NCBI GenBank assembly: GCA_012934845.2
Contig: WNNJ02000406.1
Span: forward strand, 124,001 to 188,000
Origin: Pomphorhynchus laevis
Taxonomy: Eukaryota > Acanthocephala > Palaeacanthocephala > Echinorhynchida > Pomphorhynchidae
DNA: 64,000 nucleotides
Direction of reading: 5' to 3'
This document shows positions 19,640 to 31,524 of the stretch, one piece after another. Position numbers and translations under genes: made by a program. Under the pieces are notes generated by a model. The model had not been told where the DNA came from and did no database searches. It was given only the letters and a program-made list of their open reading frames with translations. How positions within the stretch are numbered: the first letter of the stretch is position 1; every line of letters starts with the position of its first letter.

Positions 19640-21165
19640 GGGATCTGAGCCCCCAGCACCACCAGCGCGCCGCCTTTTAACTGAACAATTCGGAGACTCT
19701 CACCCCTAAGCGTCCAGTCAAGGCGGACTATGGTCGGTAATATCGAGACGAAGGTCTTGATAAACAATAGTCTTTGGTCTGGTGGACGTCCTCTAAAGAA
19801 AAGAACTAATCCCGAGAAGGCACAAGTTACCCAAACGCGTACTTGGGTTTTCACATTCAATAACAGATGTTGGGAACTTTCAGAGCTCATCTTGATCTCT
19901 TCAGTATATGTTTAAGTCTATCCACGTACGCTTTCGCCAACTACTTCACCGTAACGGCGAACCCCAGATATTTTACTTGACTCGTAAAGGTAAGGGGTAG
20001 AAGGACTGAAAAAAAAGAGGAAAAGAAGGAGACTACTAATCTCTTAAGTTTCTTTTTAGTGTCAGGGATGCCATTAAAAACAATCGCTGCAATTTTGGGG
20101 AGATCAAGATAAGATTAGAAGGGTTAAGCTAGTCTTTTAATCTTAAAAAGAAACGGCTGATGTCCAAAACTACATTTTTGCACCTGCGTTAAGAAAAAAG
20201 GGATGTGGTATTATTAGCGTATACCACAAGATGTGATCGCGTTTGAAAGCTTTGAAGAAAACAATGAAGACAGCAAGATAGAAGATAGAAGAAAGTGACA
20301 ACCTTGATGCACACATGTAATAGGATAAAAGTGACGTGTATCAGGGTCGTCCTAATTAAAAAACCGCTTCGTGTACAACAAAATCTCCACTCTGTTAACA
20401 ATTCTCGCAGGCAGCCCAAGGTACCTGAAAGAGGAGATAACGAATGGAATTAAGATGCTGTCAAATAAAGCAGAAAAGTCAAGAAAAACAACCACAGCAA
20501 GCTGATGACTGTTATCCTGACAAAACTGATGCACTTTACCAATTGATAAATAGACCGAGTGACCTTTGACAAATCCATGAAAACTCGGTGGGATCAAATT
20601 ACGCCTACTTAAATGGTAGCGGATTCTAGGCGCAAGTGCTTTGTCGGAGATGAAGATGAGGGCATTTTATATCGAAAGATGCCGCAGATCTTTTGGACAA
20701 GAAACCGGATTTAGCTTAAGTAAAAATATTCTTCGGCTAATATTAAAGACGGCTATATATGATTGTGTGGCTAAAAGCATAATGACGGCCACTTCACTTC
20801 TTTGATCGGCTGTCGAAAGCTGACAAACTCAAGAAGAGAGTGAAGCGACCGTTTTGGAGGTTCCCGGGAGTGGGATCCAGGAGTTAAGGATATCCTTAAC
20901 AGATAAGTCTCTGCTCCTGAAGTTACACCAAGACGGAATTGGTTGGGGAGAAAGCGTGGCTTCATAATTATGTAGGGCTTGTGACTACTCAAAACTCTAT
21001 TAAGGCCTACGCCACCAATCCACCCCGATGCCATCTTCAACCAGCAGACAAATTTCTTCTTGAATATCTTCCAGAGGGACGGACTATAAAATCTACATAT
21101 CTATCAGATAAAAGCCTAAGGGCGGAAGCACCTCCCGAATTCCACTAAAGGATATTCAGTGAATA
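19640..21165 (-). pseudogene. LINE ORF2 remnant of L1
   Basis: Pieces match L3 ORF2: VVFLDFSALFDSILIPFVIS (near 20480), the palm region, and the C-terminal LVLFFRGRPPDQRLLFIKTF near 19800. The endonuclease is lost by internal deletion and numerous frameshifts separate the rest. Confidence 0.65.
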
Positions 21166-21272
21166 TCTTTATTCAGTGAATTACTTCCCATTGCCTTAAT
21201 GTAACCGGATTGGGACGCCTTCCGCCAAGTCGGAACCAGAGGCGGAAATGTCACCCTTTGCAATTCCTGTTC

Positions 21273-22330
21273 CTACATATACAGACATTTGTTCACGAGT
21301 GTATCTTCATTTCCCTCGGTACTGGCTTCAGCCCATATTAAGTTCTTGAGATTAACTTCATTAGAGCTATATTCTGCGAAGAACCTATTCATCTTTTTTG
21401 ATTTGGGACAATTCCTTGATTTGTTGACCTTCCATGCTGGAGGTGAGAGGTAGAACTCTGTCAGTTGACTTATCCTATTATCAATCAAGTTCTCAAGGTG
21501 TACCATTGAGGCCTGATGTTTCACACTGTTGAGTTTGAGGATTTCCGAATAAGACAGCCTGTCTTCTTTGACGGCAGAGACAGCCTCCACAAAAATCGTC
21601 GGTTTAGTTCTCACGCACCCTTGTTTTTTCTGGTAGCTTTAAAAACTTTACATATTTTAGATCACGCGAGGTTCTCACACCCACAATTAGGGCAGTGTAA
21701 ATTATCTACGCATTTTCCTGGATGATGAGTAGAAGTCTCGCACACCCCGCATTTCTGAAGTAGGGTACAACCCGACGACAAATGCCTTCACTGATGACAC
21801 TTATTGCAGTACGGGTAGGTTAAAGAGTCCGTCTCCACTAATGAAAAACTCAAGTTGTACCTCATGAACGGGTTGGAAGACGAGGTCGACAGGTTCTGTG
21901 CTACATTCACAGGAGCATTGCGGAACGCCACCGGTATAGGGAATCATTTTTTGCCGATACATCTTCGTCTTTGAGGAAGGTTGGCATGTTGATAATTTTT
22001 ACGTACAGTGATTGGTTTAGACGTAATAGTAGCAATATTCGAATGTGTATTATTGAAATATTTGGTATACGCCTTCGCCATATCAGGTGTAGCGAAAGAT
22101 ATTATAATTCCTGTCTCAATATTTAATACAGTTGAACAAAATTCTGTTTTGAAAAGATCGGTAGATACTCTTAGAAAGGTATTAAAAAAGCTCTGCCTTT
22201 CCAGAGGCTCTTGTGGTTTAATAACCACTAAGGTAGCTAATTTTGGTAACGAAGAAGTTCCTACTCAGGAATGAATACAGAAGTTAAAAAACACCTTCTT
22301 TTTTGCATTTGCTGGAAAAATCGTTTTACT
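21273..22330 (-). pseudogene. LINE ORF1 remnant of L1
   Basis: The segment at 22228-21944 (MVIKPQEPLERQSFFNTFLR) matches the N-terminal part of ORF1 in L2 and L3. The Cys-rich part follows in broken frames near 21800-21700, and the C-terminal part is at 21614-21273. Confidence 0.55.
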
Positions 22331-22559
22331 AAAACCTTTGATCACTACGTCATCACTTCTTCACTCAAATATTTTTACTGTTTAAGTAAATAAATAAAGA
22401 TTTTCTTAAAATACATGCGGATAATAAAAAAGTTGTCAGTTAGAGAAAAAGAAAATACATAACATGTCTGAGAATTCTTCTTTCTTTATTCTGTTAAAAG
22501 TCCTTTAGTTTATAGCCTCCGGTCCGGGGAGGGTCTGAGTCCTCCAGCCAATCCAACAC

Positions 22560-24901
22560 GCCGCCCTCCGACTAAACCACCCCCGGGTCTTTAACCCCCC
22601 CCCAAAAAAAGAGTCCAATTGAGGCAGACTATGCTGGGTAATCGAGAGACAAAGAGCTAGAGAAACCTTAGCCTTTGCTCTGGTGGACGTCCTATAGAAA
22701 ATAAGACTAATCCCGAGATAGCCCAAGTGCCCCGAAGGCGCACTAGGGTTTTCCCATTCAATGACAAATGTTGAGCACATTTCAGGGCCCAGCTAGCTTT
22801 CTTCAGGATACGTTTGAGTCTATTCAGGTCAGCTTTCGCCGAATAGTTCACCGTAACGGTGAAACCCAGATATTTTACTCGACTCGTTTTAGGGGTGCCA
22901 TGGAACACAACAACCTGCGATTTGGCGGAGTTAAAAACAAGATTGGACTTGGGTAACTGGCCGTTTAATCTTAAAAAAAATCGGCTGATGTCGGAGACTA
23001 CGTCTTTGCACCTGCGTCCAGAGAACAAGGATGTGGTATCATTAGCATATACCACAAGACATTGTTCGCGTTTAAATCTCTAAAGAATACAAAGGAAGCA
23101 GCAAGATATAAGATAGGAGACAGAGGGGAACCTTGATCCACACCCGTAATAGGGTAGAACTGACTCGCATCTGGATCGTCTTCATAATAGAATCGCTTGG
23201 TGGTCAGCAGTATCTCCACCCTGTTTACAAGTCCCGCAGGCAACGCGAGAGACCTGAGAGAAGAGATAACAAAGGGAATGGAGATACGGTCAAATGCAGC
23301 AGAAAAATCAAGGAAAACAGCCACAGCAAGTTGATGACTGTTCTCCTGACAAAACTGATGCACTTCACCTACCGCTGAATGAACCGAGCGACCTTTGACG
23401 AACCCATGGAAAATTGGTGGGATTTAATTTCGCCTACTTAAATGATCGCCGATTCTATGCGCAAGCGCTTTTTCGTAAATGGAGATGAGCGAGTTTTGAA
23501 TCGAAATGGGTCGCAGATCTTTAGGACATGAAATCGATTTCTTTTTGAGTAAAAACACACGTCGGCTAATATTTATGCCAGCAATATCGGACGGGGGAGG
23601 CTAATATCATTGTGATGGCGACCTTCTTTCTCTGACTGTCTGTCAAAGGCTGACTGACCCGAGTGGAGAGTGGCGCGTGGAATTTGAAGATGCCCGGAAG
23701 AGGCCCACATGCATTGAGAACATCTGTAACAGATAAGTCTCTACTCCTGAAGTCTCCCCAAGGAAGGATTGTTTGCGGTTATTGAGTGACTCCATAATTG
23801 TGTAGGAATAGTGATTCCTCCAAAACTTGGTCAAGACCTATATTACCAATCCAACCCAATGCCATATTCTTCCAACAGACAAACTTCTCCTTCTTGAATA
23901 TCTTCAAGAAGGAAGACTGGCTGGATTAAAGAGAGCAATGGTTGCCCTATCCTTACCTAGTTGGAACCTATATCTAGTGCTCAATTTTTCTTTCGAGAGA
24001 ACTAGCTTGGTAGAAGCAGAGAGGTTAGGAAGACGGAGCATATACGCTAAGGTCTTGAGTTTTGTCAGAGTGGGTCTAAAAATATGACCTTTATAGGTTG
24101 TAGAAAGCAATGCGGTGGCTTGCGAGTAGAGGTAGGAATTAAATTTGGTTAAAGTCTCATTACTAATTCGGGGAAGCGTTGGATAGCTGACTGAAATAAG
24201 GCCACTCTGATAGGATCAAAGTGGAATCTCCTACGAAGCAGCATATCCTCCTCTATCCGCCAACGAATCAGGTCGTGACAGGTGGACAGATGTTGTCGCG
24301 ACTGCTCTGTACAGAAGGTTTTTAGAAACAACTTCTCATGGAGCAGTAATAAGTCGAGGAGTGAGTTCGTTGAGGTGCAATGAAAGGTGGGTGACGGTGT
24401 TTTATGAATAAGATAACCGTTCCTGCCTCTGCAGGTGTGCTGCATTTATCCAACGACCAGTTATGTCGTTGAAGTCACCTAGTACCATGTCATAACCGCT
24501 ATCTATAATACTATCCAGGAGGTCAAAGTTCTTGTGAATCTCACCTGGAGGGATGCAGACATTGGCTAGACTGATGCGTTTACCGTTCTTACAGAGTGAA
24601 ACTACCAAACAAGAAAGGCTGAACAAGAATAATTTAAAAGAAGTGAGGATCTTAAAGAGCATTTAACTAAGGTCAATAATCATTGAGATGAAGAGGAATA
24701 AGGCGGGTTTATGTACGGAATATAGTGGGAACAAATGTGCTTAGGGATGAATCGAGTAATGTCCTGGGGGAAACGGAGTAACCGCGTCTCCTGAAGGACT
24801 ATGACATCTGCATCTCTACCAGATAGAAGTTTAAGGGCAGAAGCTCCTCCCGAATTCCACTGAAGAATATTCAGTGAAAAAGGCTCACGAGTACTCTGCA
24901 T
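22560..24901 (-). pseudogene. LINE ORF2 of L2, broken
   Basis: Starts with the same MQSTREPFSLNILQWNSGG as L3. The endonuclease keeps the LGDFND motif, which L3 and L4 have as LGDFTD. RT pieces include VAVFLDFSAAFDRISIPFVI (near 23310) and VDQGSPLSPILYLAAS (near 23130). The palm box appears as MVYANDTTS instead of YADD, which would abolish catalysis. Confidence 0.7.
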
Positions 24902-25251
24902 TGTGTTAGGTCAGCTGGTTAGGATTGCCTCATCCCTAGACAGAGCTAGGGGGTGGAAACGTTGCCCTTCCCGCCACTTGCGCCATCCAGAGTGAGCACT
25001 TGCCTATGGACATTATCTTCGTCTCCCTTATCGGCGCCTGTGGCCTTGCCCTTCAAAAATTTACCAATCTTTATGAGTGGAACGACTCGGTTCGAAACCC
25101 GACCCCCTCTTTTTAGATTCAGGAACGGCAATTTGCGTAGGTATAACCGGGTTGGCACAGAATAATGAAGCAAGAGCAATAACCATCTCCTCCAATCTTT
25201 TAATGGCAGAATTAATCTTCGTATCCGTCATTCTGAGGGTTTCGCTATCAG

Positions 25252-26106
25252 TCATTCTAGAGGCCTTTTCGGAGAAGGAATCAATCTTCTTGTCCGGAAC
25301 TTGTCTGGTAAAAACGTTCTTGTAGTCCTTAAAGAATTTGCATTTCCGGGACAAAGCCGAATTGCTCCCTCAGCAATTTGAACAAAGTGGGGAACCAACG
25401 CATTTTGCACCAGCCATCGGACTTTGGCAGGAAGACAAGCTACATACTCCACAGGTCTTAGGGCACGAGCAGTTGGAAGCCCAGTGCAACACTTGTGGCA
25501 ATTATTGCAGTGTGAAAAAGTAAAATCTGCAGAACTTAGGATAGTAAAGCGCAGGCTACATTCTAAGAAAGGATTAAAAGCCGATTTGGCCAATATTTTA
25601 ACTTGTTCAACCGGAGCTGAGCAGAAGCCTACTGGCAGGGGAGATCCACTTTTCCCAAATATTGATCTGAAGTCGGAGATTTTATAAACTTGCTTCAACA
25701 CTCCAATATCATTCTCTTCCAATTGTTGTGGAAGATTAGGGATTTTAATCGAGGCTAGTATGGTTTTTGGTTGAATAGTACCTATATTTTTTAAATTCAT
25801 TTCAATGAATGACAAGTATTCTTTTAATATGTTAGCTGTTGCAAATGAAATTTTTATTTCAGTTTCGAAGAACTTAATCGCCTTAAATAGAACTCTGTTG
25901 ACATATATGTCTGCGAATTGTCTAAGAAACGTATTAAATAGATCTTGTCTCTTCACTGGCTGCTTAAGTGAAATCATCACCAGATTTTTCAATTTAGGGA
26001 TAGGGGAGTACCCCCCCGCACCCTGAAAATCAAAATATGAAACTGCATTAGCCTGGTGATCTGTATTTAAAGAAGAAATCATGTTTTTACCAAATACTTC
26101 ATCCAC
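25252..26106 (-). pseudogene. LINE ORF1 (gag-like) of L2, partly open
   Basis: Open for 284 codons from an ATG at 26106. The N-terminal half is collinear with L3 ORF1 (KQPVKRQDLFNTFLRQF, ILASIKIPNLPQQLEENDI, LPVGFCSAPVE). After HCNNCHK near 25510 the frame departs from the CCHC knuckles, so the nucleic-acid-binding end is out of frame. ORF1 proteins of such LINEs coat the RNA in a ribonucleoprotein. Confidence 0.65.
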
Positions 26107-26253
26107 TGTTTAAGTGTTTATAAGCTGTCAATTGCATATTTTATTACTCAGCAGATCAAACGTGTCAATTATACATTTTACATTGCGCAGTTAAAAATGC
26201 ATATTTAAAAACTTTTCTGACACAAGCGTACGAGCAGTTTTAAACAGATACAA

Positions 26254-27458
26254 TGTCGGAGCTATCAAACGATAACAGCAAAAATTATTCAAAAATCAAC
26301 GATAATCCTACAAAAAAAGGCAAATTAAAGGTAAATCTAACTACAGATCCAAATAACAAGGTTAGTAATTTTTCTATGGTATCAGGTGATGGGGAGGTGC
26401 TTCCCCCATTCCTAAATTAAAGAATTTGCTAATAATTAAAGTTAAGAAACCGACTGAAAAACATGATCTCTACAACAAATTTTTGAGATCCTTCACCAAA
26501 CAGTTTCAGAACAGGGTTCTATTTAACTCTGTTAGGTTACACCCTGCGGAGGTGAAGATATCTTTTGTCTCGAATGACCTTGCCGCAAACTACATGGAGT
26601 ACTTCTCCGCCAATTTAGCTGAATATGGTGAAATTTCATCCAAGCCTATCCTAGCATCGCTAAAAGTTTCAAATCTTCCCTGCTCAATGGAAGAAGAAGA
26701 TATACGTTCTTTTATGGAAACATTCAAAGTCACCAATCTGAGGTCAATCCGGGGTAAGGACGGGAACCCTATCCCGGTTGGCTTTTGCAATGCTCCCGTA
26801 AATATTGCTGAATCCCTGTCTAATTCTACGTCGAATCCCTTTATGGGTTTTAATATTAAATTCACGATCACAGAGAGGGATGATCTGACCTATCCCCACT
26901 GCAGCCGGTGTCACAAATGGGGACACTGGGCCTCCAGCTGCAGTGGGACCCTTTCCTGTGGGGTCTGTAGCTCCACCAGCTGTCCATCTCTTACAACTAC
27001 GGATCGCTGTGATGCCCCCCTTTCCTGCTCGAATTGCGGGGGGTGCCATCCTGCTTGGAGCAGGAAATGCTCTCTATTCAAAGAATATAGACAATTATTC
27101 TTGTTGAAACCGCCCAATCCGGCCAAGTCCTTCGCGGTCGCTGCAGCTCCACGTATGGATGACGCTGACATTCTACGGATTATCGACTTAAAGACTTCGA
27201 ATGCTCTTCGGCAGATGGAGGAGTTAGTACGCTCCATCCTAACCGTTATCGGGACTAATCCTGTGCTTCCTGTTTCCTCGGTTCCGGAGTAGAAAAAAAG
27301 AGGGGCTTCAGCCCATGCCGTTCCCCCGCTCAAGATTGGGAAGCTAATCCAACAGAAGACTAATAGGGGAAATGAAGATACTGCCCAGGGGCAAGTACCT
27401 TCCTTGGAGGAGGCTAGTGGTGGGAAGGGCAACCTTCCTGCACCTAGCTTTGTCTAGG
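26254..27458 (+). pseudogene. LINE ORF1 (CCHC gag-like) of L3, two lesions
   Basis: The frame from ATG 26254 (MSELSNDNSKNYSKIND) shifts near the C-run at 26403-26407 compared with L2 and L4. The main frame then runs 26426-27292 (about 288 codons) to a TAG at 27290-27292, where L4 has sense codons (PESKKRGG). The same frame continues open to a stop at 27456-27458. The protein has an RRM-like or unassigned N-terminal half, then Cys-rich knuckles at about 26895-27075: PHCSRCHKWGHWASSC, CGVCSSTSC and CSNCGGCHPAWSRKC. It should bind element RNA. ORF2 starts 32 bases after the final stop. Confidence 0.75.
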
Positions 27459-27490
27459 TAGGCAATCCCCCATCCAACTAATCCATCACA

Positions 27491-29869
27491 ATGCAGAGTA
27501 CTCGTGAGCCTTTTTCACTGAATATCCTTCAGTGGAACTCGGGAGGTGCTTCCGCCCTTAGACTTCTATCTGGTAGAGATGCAGATGTTATAGTCCTTCA
27601 GGAGACGCGGTCTATCCGTCTCCCCCAGGACATTACTCGATTTATCCCAAAGCATATTTGTTCCCACTATACTCCGTACATAACCCCACCTCACTCCTCT
27701 TCATCTCAAGGACTCTTGACCTTAGTTAAGTGCTCCTTAAGGTCTTCCCTCCTATTAAACTACTCATGTCCAGCCCTTTCTTGTTTAGTAGTTTCACTCA
27801 GTAAGAACGGTAAACGCATAAGTCTAGCCAATGTCTACATCCGTCCAGGGGAAATTCACAAGAACCGTGACCTCCTGGATAGGATTATTGATAGCGTCTA
27901 CGACATGGTACTTGGTGATTTCACTGACAGAACTGGTCGTTGGATAAATGCAGCACTCCGCAAAGCCAGGAACGGTTATCTTGCTCACAAACCACCATCC
28001 CCTTCCTTTCATTGCACATCAACAAATTCTATCCTCGACATTTTACTGCTTCACTCGAGATGGTTGTTAAAACCCTTCTGCACGGAGCAGTCGCGCCAGC
28101 AATTGTCCACCTCTCATGACCTAATTCGTTGGAGGATTGAGGAAGATATGTTGCTTCGAAGGAGGTTTCACTTTGATCCGATCAGAGTGGCCCTCTTTCA
28201 AGCGGCTATCCAACTCTTTCCCTTAATAGGAAATGAGAGTTTGACCAAATTTAATACCTACCTCTTTTCGCAAGCTACCGCGATTCTATCGACTACCTAT
28301 AAAGGTCGTATATACAATCCCACTCCGACAAAACTCAAGGTCCTAGCAAAATTACTGAACCTCCCTAATCTCTCTGCTTCCGCCAAACAGGCTCTCTCGA
28401 ATGAATACTGGAGCACTAGATACAGGTTCCAGCTGAGTAGGGATAGGACGAGTATAGCTCGCCTTAATCCTTCTCAGTCTTCCTTTTGGAAGATTTTCAA
28501 GAAGGAGAAGTTTGTTTGCTGGAAGGATAGAGCATTGCGTTGGATAGGGAATGTAGGCCTTGATAAAGTTTTAGAGGAGTCACTGGCCCTACACAACTAT
28601 GGAACCACTCTATCACCTCAACCAATCCCGCCTTGGTGTAACTTCAGGAGTAGGGATCTATCTGTTACGGATATCCTTAACTCCTGGGGTCCACTCCCGG
28701 GCATCTCCAAATCCGTCGTTCCACTTTCCTCTCGGGTCTGTCAGCTTTTGACAGCTGATCAGAGAAGGGAGGTGGCCGTCACAATGCTTTTAGCCTCCCC
28801 ATCCGATGTAGCAGGCATCAATATTAGTAAGCGTGTTTTTATTCCTAAGAAAAAATCCTGCTCATGCCCTAAAGATCTGCGACCCATTTCGATTCAAAAT
28901 GCCCTCGTGTCGATTTACGAAAAAGCGCTTGCGCGTAAAATCCGCGACCATTTAAGTAGGCGTAATTTGATCCCTCCAGGTTTTCATGGGTTCGTCAAAG
29001 GTCGCTCGGTCCATTCAGCAGTTGGTGAGGTGGAGCAGTTTTGTCGGGATAATAGCCATCGTCTAGTTGTGGCTGTTTTCCTTGACTTTTCTGCTGCATT
29101 TGACCGCATCTCCATTCCTTTTGTGATCTCTTCTCTCAGGTCCCTCGGGTTGCCTGCGAGAAATTTGAACAGAGTGGAGATCCTGTTGTTTACCAAGCGA
29201 TTTTACTATGAAGACGACCCTGATGCGCGTCAGTTCTACCCTATTACGGGTGTACCTCAAGGATCCCCACTTTCTCCTATCTTATATCTTGCTGCCTCTA
29301 TTAAACTATTCAAAATATTTAAACGCGAACAACGTCTTGTGGTGTACGCTGATGACACCACAGCACTGTTCACTGGGCACAGGTGTAAAGACGTAGTCTC
29401 TGACATCAGCCGTTTCTTTTTAAGATTAAAAGATCAGTTACCCATATCCAATCTTATTTTAAACTCAGCTAAATCGCAGGTGGTTGTCTTTCATGGCACA
29501 CCTGCTACAAAGAAAAAACTTAAGAGATTAGCACTCTCTGCGCTCTCCTCCATATTTGCCTCTGAACCACTTCCCACCTTCACAAGTCGAGTAAAATACC
29601 TGGGGTTCACTGTTACGGTGAACTGGTCGGCGAAAGCTGACCTGGATAGACTCAAACGTATCCTGAAGAAAGCTAGGTGGGCCATGAAACGGGCTCAGCA
29701 TCTGTTATTGAAAGGGAAAACCCAGGTGCGCCTTTGGGGTACCTGGGCTATCTCGGGACTTGTCTTCTTTTCAAGAGGACGTCCCCCAGAGCAAAGGCTA
29801 AGGTTTCTTGAGCTCCTCGTCTCTCGTTTACCCAGCATAGTCCGCGCCGATTGGATTCTTCGGGGGTGA
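27491..29869 (+). CDS. LINE ORF2: APE endonuclease and reverse transcriptase (L3)
   Basis: An uninterrupted 792-codon ORF. The N-terminal APE-like endonuclease shows LNILQWNSGG (about residue 10), VIVLQETRS (about 33-41), VYIRPGE, MVLGDFTDRTGRW (about 140) and TSHDLIRW. The RT shows FIPKKK...CPKDLRPISIQNAL, VFLDFSAAFDRI (catalytic Asp near residue 532), GVPQGSPLSPILYL (587-600) and VYADDTT (YADD at 619-622), then RVKYLGFTV. There is no RNase H and no C-terminal nuclease. It performs target-primed reverse transcription. The endonuclease motif usually ends GDFN; here it is GDFT, as in L4, while L2 and L5 have Asn. It is the only full-length open ORF2 in the window. Confidence 0.9.
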   Translation: MQSTREPFSLNILQWNSGGASALRLLSGRDADVIVLQETRSIRLPQDITRFIPKHICSHYTPYITPPHSSSSQGLLTLVKCSLRSSLLLNYSCPALSCLVVSLSKNGKRISLANVYIRPGEIHKNRDLLDRIIDSVYDMVLGDFTDRTGRWINAALRKARNGYLAHKPPSPSFHCTSTNSILDILLLHSRWLLKPFCTEQSRQQLSTSHDLIRWRIEEDMLLRRRFHFDPIRVALFQAAIQLFPLIGNESLTKFNTYLFSQATAILSTTYKGRIYNPTPTKLKVLAKLLNLPNLSASAKQALSNEYWSTRYRFQLSRDRTSIARLNPSQSSFWKIFKKEKFVCWKDRALRWIGNVGLDKVLEESLALHNYGTTLSPQPIPPWCNFRSRDLSVTDILNSWGPLPGISKSVVPLSSRVCQLLTADQRREVAVTMLLASPSDVAGINISKRVFIPKKKSCSCPKDLRPISIQNALVSIYEKALARKIRDHLSRRNLIPPGFHGFVKGRSVHSAVGEVEQFCRDNSHRLVVAVFLDFSAAFDRISIPFVISSLRSLGLPARNLNRVEILLFTKRFYYEDDPDARQFYPITGVPQGSPLSPILYLAASIKLFKIFKREQRLVVYADDTTALFTGHRCKDVVSDISRFFLRLKDQLPISNLILNSAKSQVVVFHGTPATKKKLKRLALSALSSIFASEPLPTFTSRVKYLGFTVTVNWSAKADLDRLKRILKKARWAMKRAQHLLLKGKTQVRLWGTWAISGLVFFSRGRPPEQRLRFLELLVSRLPSIVRADWILRG

Positions 29870-30099
29870 AAGACCCCGGGTGGTTCAGTCGGAAGGCGGC
29901 GTGTTGGATCGGTTGGGGGGCTCAGATCCCCCTGGACCTGAGGCCATAGAAGAAGAAAAGAGTTAGAAGACTGAAGAGCTACTGACTTTCTATTGTTGTG
30001 TCTAATCTGGTTTATTGCATGTTTCTTTTTCTTTTTTTTGTGTAGTTAAGAAAGTCTTTATTAGTTAAAAATGCACTTCGTGTGTCAAATTATGAAAAA

Positions 30100-31496
30100 A
30101 TGGCAAGTGGTGCAGTCGGTGCTTCAAATAACAACGAAAATTCTGCAAATATAAATATGGTAATTCCTTCAATTCTCAGGTAACTTCCTTAAATACAGAC
30201 TCTAAGGTAAATGGTTTATTATCTCAAAGAATCAAATTCCGAAAAATGAGCGATCTGTGTAACATTGTCGGAGGTTCAAAAAGAAGCAATTTTCAAGCAA
30301 AAATGCAAGGGAAATCAAGCAATATAGACTGTTTGGAAGCAGGTAAAAAGTTAGATTCTTATTCTATCCAAGACAATCAGATTAGTGGAGTTTTTGAAAA
30401 TTTGCAGGGCGCGGGGGTACTTCCCCCGATCCTTGAACAAACAAATCTGGTAATTATAACACCTCTACAACCAGTGGAAAGACAATTTATTTAAGACGTT
30501 TCTGCGACAACTTACTAATAAATATTCTAACCGGATTCTTTTTAATCTGTCAGGTTCTTTAACTTCGAGATAAAGATCTCGTTTGCCACGGCTGACATAC
30601 TAAAAGATTATGTATCCTTCTTTAAAGAGAAACTAAGTCAATTTGGTTCAATTATACTTAAGCCAATTTTGGCGTCTATTAAAATTTCCAATCTCCCAAC
30701 GCATTTAGAGGAACAGGACATTGAAGACCTGAAATCCTGCTTTAATATTTCAAATTTCCGTTCACTCAAAGCGAAGAGTGGATTTCCGTTTCCTATTAGT
30801 TTCTGCTCTGCTCCGGATGAACAGGCTGAATTTCTATCTAAATCTAATTTTAACCCCTTCCTGGGTTACAATTTGAGGTTCGAAATTATGTATTCCGAGA
30901 ACCTAACCTTTCCACACTGCAACCAGTGCCATGGTTGGGGGGGGCACTGGTCCTCCAACTGCTCTCGACTGAAAATCTGTGGTATTTGTGGCATCTCCTC
31001 ATGCCGAATCCTCGAGTCAGGTGACAAATGTACCTCTTCTCCCCTATACTAAAATTGCGGCGAGTCCCATCCCGCATAGTCTCGTAAGTGATCGCATTTT
31101 AAAGCCTATCGGGACTCGTTCTCAAGACAGGCTGAAACTAAGAGAACCATATCGTTTGCTGACAAGGCCAATAGAATGTCAGACATCGATATTCTTCGTC
31201 TCACTGATTTCAAAATCCAGTCGGCAATTAAGAGAGCCGAGGATATGGTTGCTGCCCTGGCAGCCGCCTTCTATGCCAGACCGGAACCTCCGAAACAATT
31301 AGCGATTCCTGAATCTAAGAAAAGAGGTGGCTCGGCCCATGCCGTTCCACCCATAAAAATTTGTAAACTCCTCAAAGAGAAGAACAAGAGCGCCTCAATG
31401 GGAAATGAAGATAATGCCCGTGGGCAAGTGCCCACTCTAAATGGCACAAGTGGCGGGAAGGGCAACCTTTCCGCCCCTAGCTCTGTCTATGGATGA
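30100..31496 (+). pseudogene. LINE ORF1 of L4, broken
   Basis: Readable pieces are at 30246-30494, 30669-31052 (ASIKISNLPTHLEEQDIEDL then FPHCNQCHGWGGHWSSNC and CGICGISSC) and 31176-31496 (PESKKRGGSAHAVPPIKICK to the stop). The last piece shows the native C-terminus that is cut short in L3. Confidence 0.7.
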
Positions 31497-31524
31497 GGCA
31501 ATCCCAACCAGCTGACCTAACACA

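Larger units (their letters stand above)
19500..22412 (-). mobile_element. LINE family L, copy L1 (minus, internally deleted)
   Basis: ORF1 remnants span about 22330-21240 and ORF2 remnants about 21165-19640. Around 21060-21110 the sequence passes directly from the ORF2 start region (LSGRDADV equivalent) to the segment upstream of the RT (FWKIFKKEKF equivalent), so roughly 0.9 kb with most of the endonuclease is missing. Many frame breaks remain. The 3' tail continues into repeat X. Confidence 0.75.
22413..26160 (-). mobile_element. LINE family L, copy L2 (minus)
   Basis: Full-length layout with 5' UTR to about 26160, ORF1 from 26106, ORF2 from 24901, and a 3' end at about 22415. ORF1 keeps a long open stretch; ORF2 has many breaks. 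Its 3' tail runs straight into the 5' end of L1. Confidence 0.75.
26185..30040 (+). mobile_element. LINE family L, copy L3 (plus, best preserved)
   Basis: The 5' UTR starts near 26185, ORF1 spans 26254-27458 with two lesions, ORF2 is intact at 27491-29869, and the 3' UTR ends near 30040. The two-ORF plan, APE-type endonuclease and CCHC ORF1 resemble I/Jockey-group LINEs; the exact clade is uncertain. It faces L2 head to head and is followed head to tail by L4. Confidence 0.85.

Noticed and set aside
26911-27432. A 173-codon minus-strand ORF opposite LINE ORF1
   Set aside because: It is the antisense shadow of the CCHC region; the sense frame explains the sequence.
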